NCBI GenBank assembly: GCA_036417435.1 | Contig: CM070910.1 | Location: 18,913,501 to 18,977,500 of the forward strand | Direction: 5' to 3' | Length of the DNA: 64,000 nt | From: Inia geoffrensis | Taxonomy: Eukaryota > Chordata > Mammalia > Artiodactyla > Iniidae | Shown here: positions 60,002 through 64,000 of the stretch, piece after piece | Numbering within the stretch: the first letter of the stretch is position 1 | Layout: each line of letters starts with the position of its first letter | Position numbers and translations under genes: made by a program | The notes under the pieces: generated by a model | The model's input: only the letters and a program-made list of their open reading frames with translations | What the model was told of the DNA's origin: nothing | Databases searched by the model: none

Positions 60002-60289
60002 AAATCCCTTCTTGGTGTATGCATACCTTCTCCCATCTATTCCCATTGTCCAAATAACCTTTCTTTGTATAAGAGACTATCTGTCTTTGAGTGTACTTGG
60101 TGCCATATGACTTTGGTTTTGTGTGTTATTTGCTTTACAGCTAGTCACCCCTACATTGGTTTCTATGCTAAGAATGATTTTTTATGTGAACTTGAGAAGT
60201 TGTTACAGACGAATTTTACTCCTTATAGTGTAGCAATAAGCTCACAGGACAAGGATTCAGGAGACCAGCTACTCTCCAACTGAGTATTT

Positions 60290-60365
60290 GCCTCTTTCAG
60301 ACTCAGTTTTTCATCCATAAAGAAGGATTGATGAAATAGTACATGTAAAAATGCTTCCAAATAGC
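60290..60365 (+). mobile_element. MIR-like fragment
   Basis: 'cctctttcagactcagtttttcatccataaagaaggattgatgaaatagtacatgtaaaaatgc' is the MIR core order, weak. Confidence 0.5.
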
Positions 60366-61429
60366 AAAATGCTATCCCAGCTTAAGACAACTCTATCGGA
60401 GGAGCAAAGGCACAGACAAAAGACTGATATTTTAAATCTCAGTGTGTATTTAGGTTAGACTAATTCATAGTATCTCCAACTTCACTTCATTTTACTTATG
60501 GATTTTAACCACTTCCTTATTCAAGAATTTCAATAACTCCTAGGAGAAAAATATTTTCTACTAGAAACTAAGAAAATAGTTTTGTAAGAAAACTAAGGAA
60601 TTAGAAAATACTTTTCTCTCTTGCAATTTTTCTTTTTTTTGCCAGCAAAATTAGAGACATTGAGTGGATATGTCAGGAGCCGGTAAAACTAGGTACAGTC
60701 AGGTTAGCTGTCTGTATCTGAAGTTGCATGTCTATGACAGGTTTGGAGGTGAGACTTTTAGCAGAGATAAAATGGTCTATACAATTCCAGATCATCACCA
60801 TGGAAATAATGTGGCAGCTGTCCAAAGTAATCATAAAGATTGATAGCAACCACTCAAGACCATTTTAGCAGAAGATATCTATCTTTCCTGTTGTTATAAA
60901 TAAATAGGATAATTTGTGCCTCTGATTGCTTTACAAAGCCAAATGCATTCTTTCTATTATCTGAATTTAAATATTAATTTCTCAACATTCATTCATCAGA
61001 GTGGAAAATGGAGCTCTGACTGTATATACAGGCCTGCTGTAAATGGTAATTGTTCCACTCTTCCTTTTAATACATGCACATCTAACATAGTACAGTAAGG
61101 CTCTTTATATAAACACAATGCAGTATGAAATATTTCTCTATTTTAAAATCCTTAATTGTAAAGATTTCTAAGTGAGATGCTATAGAGAACAATTTAATAA
61201 AATTCAATTCAATTACCATCACAGAGTTGTCAAATATGAACATTTTGTCTTATTAAGTTTCCTTTCCTTCAGAAAACATTAGGGCTATGTTTGAAGCCCT
61301 CTGCATATTATTCTTAATACTAATCCTCTCCTTTTCAAGAGAAAATTTGGTATATATCATCACTTGGCATATGCTAATACTTTTACATGTGTAGTCATAT
61401 GTGTTAATAAATAATGTGGTAGTGTTTAG

Positions 61430-62760
61430 CATGTTATTAGATTTCATATCCATAGCATCACACTATATTTCCATTCAGCAATTTGCCCTTTTGCACAGTA
61501 TTATGTTAATAGATATAGCTCTAGTTCATTCACTTTAACTAAATTGAATAAATACCACACTATCAATAATATAATCAATAATATAATCTCCTACTGATGG
61601 CCATTTAGGTTGTTTCCTACATACTGCTATTTTGAGCAATACTTCAGTAAACATGCTTGGTTATATCTCTTTGCACACATATGAGAGAGCTTTTCTATGG
61701 GGTGGACCAAGAAGCAGAATTGATGGATTGTGGTGAATGCACATTTGTCTTTCTTATGTATTGCCAAATTGCTCTACAAAATGCTTGCAGAATTTACACT
61801 GGTATGTGAGAATTCCTACTATTCTTTCCAATTCAGTTCATTTTTCAGACATCATTAAAACTGACTATTATGAAAATTATTTTAAATATATAAACATGGA
61901 AACAATGCTGAAATGAACCCCCATATCCCTATTGCTCAGCTTCAATAATAATCAATATATTTGTGAATCTTATTTCATCTATACCTGCCATTTATTTATT
62001 TTAAAACATTATGTCATTCCATCCATAAAGAATTTAGTATATATTTCTACAATATAGGTACACATTTTTATAATAAAAGGAAAAAATATTGTCACACTTA
62101 AAATACATTAATAGTGATTCCTTAATATTTGATATTAAATATTTGATATTAAATAGATGATATTTGAATTTCCCTGATTGTCTCATGTATATTTATTTTA
62201 CTCTTGATTTTCACATCATCCCAATAAGAGCTGCACATTGTATTTTGCTGATGAGTCTTATAAGTCTTTTTTAATCTGTAGATGTTCCCTCCTCCTTTTT
62301 GCTTGCTATTTATTTGTTGAAGAAACATCCAGATTATAGATTTTACAGATTGAGTCCCTGTAGTGTCATTTAACATGTTTCTCTGTTACCTATGATTTGA
62401 TAGTTAGATCTGAAGTCTTGATCAGCTTCATGATTAATTGTATGGGAAGAATAGTTTGTTGGAGGCAGAGTTTTCTTTCTGTTATACCACACAGAGAAGC
62501 ACATAAATTGTGTTTTCTATCAGTCATGTTAAGATTGATCAGTGGGTTTAGATGTTGTCAGCCTGATGTACACATTATAAAACTCCCCATCAATCTTTCA
62601 TCTAATGGTTTTAGCAGTAATTGATGACTTTATATAGATCAATTATTTTATTACAAAACTAATAAATGATGCTATTATTATTCTATCATCCCTTCTGTAT
62701 TTGTCAACTAGATTTCTTTTTAAAAGAACTTATTCCTATCAACTATTTAATTCCTCTGAG
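61430..62760. mobile_element. ancient L1M-derived sequence in GRM1 intron
   Basis: 'ctactgatggccatttaggttgtttcctacatactgctatttt' to 'aattgctctacaaaatgcttgcagaatttacactgg' (about 61595-61803) is the known old L1 pattern in minus orientation. The following block to 62760, with 'cctgtagtgtcatttaacatgtttctctgttacc' and 'agatctgaagtcttgatcagcttcatg', also recalls old L1 end sequence, but its orientation relative to the first part is unclear. Confidence 0.6.
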
Positions 62761-63533
62761 ATAAAGTTCAAACAGAAAACACAAGCCAAATGGATGAGTC
62801 TTTTCTTTGTCAATGCTCAGAATGATGATTCAGTTTTCTAACATCTAGCAACAGTGATCAGTGTACCACCTGTGGGTCTGTTTCTATTGTCTGTTTCCCT
62901 GGTTTTTTGTTTTTTGTTTTTTTTTTTGTTATATGGTTCTAACTCTTCCATGTCTAAACACATTTTATATCAGATAAGACATTATAAATATACAAAATAA
63001 GATTCTGTAGAGGTTCTAGAGGTTCTAGGTTATCTCTACCAGAGTTACTTCACCACTTTTTCTGCTAAGTACAATGGGAAAGATCAACTCAATCCAGTCA
63101 GAAACTGAGCTGAGCAAAGTTGTTTTGCAGTTTGTATAGGAGTCAGTCTACTGTAGGGAGAAGGGTATATCACTTCAAGACTTTTAACAGAGCATCTGGC
63201 TGTGCACTAGTACAGCTCACTTGGTGGGTCTTTATCTCCTCAGCATTGAGAGACTGTGGGATATTCTGGCTGGCTTTTTGAAGATTTTTAGTTTAGATTT
63301 TTGGTCCCCCACCACACACAACTTCAGAATTAGGCATGTGTCTTAACAGGGAACCTGTATCAGGTGTTTGAGAACTTTGAGTCTCCAATCTTGTCAGTGC
63401 AGATTCAGGTGGTTGCTAAAAGTGTTTTCTAGCCTGTCTCCTCAGCAATTGAAAGGCTCCATAAAAACGGACTCTCCATGTCAGAGGTGTTTGGCTTATC
63501 TTTTAACCTTTCTGATCCAGCCAACTGCAAACA

Positions 63534-63780
63534 TCAGCAGATGGTTTTTTTTTGTTGTTTTGTTTTTTGTTTTTTTTTGCGGTACGCGGGCCTCTCACTG
63601 TTGTGGGCTCTCCCACTGCGGAGCACAGGCTCCGGACGCACAGGCTCAGCGGCCATGGCTCACGGGCCCAGCCACTCCGCGGCATGTGGGATCCTCCCGG
63701 ACCGGGGCACGAACCCGCGTCCCCTGCATCGGCAGGTGGACTCTCAACCACTGCGCCACCAGGGAAGCCCCTCAGCAGGT
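63534..63780 (-). mobile_element. young CHR-type SINE in GRM1 intron
   Basis: T/G-rich tail (about 63544-63578), 'gcggtacgcgggcc', head ending 'gggaagccc' (about 63770). Flanks 'tcagcagAtg' (from 63534) and 'tcagcagGtg' (from 63772) differ by one base. Same orientation as GRM1. Confidence 0.95.
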
Positions 63781-64000
63781 GTTTTGAGGGAGAAGCTGGA
63801 CATTTATTGAAGTCTCTCATGCCTCTTATTTTATCACTTCAGCCTCCAGTGACTACAAGATCTCTTCTGTCTTCTCTCCTCCCTCCACTGACACTCTGCT
63901 TGGGCCAAGTCTGGATACTCGTCCTTTTGCCAGAGCCTGGAGTTGGCAGATGCCTCCAGGGAAAAGCATCTGCAGATCATCTGCTCACTTCTCAGTTCTC
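63781..64000. other. GRM1: GRM1 intron, window edge
   Basis: No exon or named repeat seen up to the end of the window. Confidence 0.5.

Larger units (their letters stand above)
56321..63533 (-). other. GRM1: GRM1 intron upstream of the cassette (continues beyond the window)
   Basis: I searched for the preceding GRM1 exon (the end of the seven-helix region, expected to end in GAGNA plus two bases) and did not find it, so it should lie above 64000. The 189-codon plus-strand frame at 58252-58821 is antisense to GRM1 and unrecognised. A (CTTT)n tract, an ancient L1 fragment and simple repeats are listed separately. Confidence 0.7.

Noticed and set aside
59759..60283. Frames of up to 162 codons with Lys/Glu/Arg or Phe/Leu/Ser repeats
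   Set aside because: Generated by the (CTTT)n/(CCTT)n tract in all frames.
56321..64000. Search for the GRM1 exon preceding the mGluR1b cassette
   Set aside because: No minus-strand match to the expected end of the seven-helix region followed by a donor was seen, so it is placed beyond the window and not called.

Overview
This is a mammalian, non-coding-dominated nuclear window, almost certainly cetacean. The clue is six copies of a tRNA-type SINE of the CHR class seen in whales, dolphins and relatives (head near 'gggcttccctggtggcgcag', tail end near 'gcgtaccgc' plus A-run), together with cetartiodactyl-type L1 copies. The species assignment is inference from repeat families known from memory; no database search was run.

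The only host gene I can support is GRM1 (metabotropic glutamate receptor 1), on the minus strand in the right third. The terminal coding exon is at 47866-48790, followed towards lower coordinates by a repeat-poor 3' UTR that probably ends near 45110. A separate 85-bp cassette exon at 56206-56290 encodes the short alternative mGluR1b tail and its stop. The exons upstream of the cassette (seven-transmembrane region, ligand-binding domain) are not found and should lie beyond 64000. So 48791-56205 and 56291-64000 are GRM1 introns, and 1 to about 45100 is the flank downstream of GRM1.

That flank is a layered transposon landscape. (a) 6669-14533: an older SINE (minus) was split by a full-length, now broken L1 (7024-14478, minus), itself hit by a younger SINE (7737-7947); all three layers have readable target-site duplications. 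(b) 24385 to about 29750: an ancient L1 (minus) was split by an ERV class I-type solo LTR (26260-27951), which was split by a 5'-truncated younger L1 (26476-27532), plus a young SINE at 28194-28403. (c) Other parts hold solo LTRs of MaLR type (about 5960-6480, 15211-15607, 19450-19855, 38110-38490), another LTR (16483-17017), truncated L1s, MIR and hAT/MER5-like fragments, and microsatellites.

I found no operon, CRISPR array, tRNA or rRNA gene, and no evidence of an undescribed molecular system. The most biologically interesting content is the two mutually exclusive GRM1 C-terminal tails and the resolved insertion histories. Family names for ancient repeats come from recalled consensus sequences and are tentative where stated.
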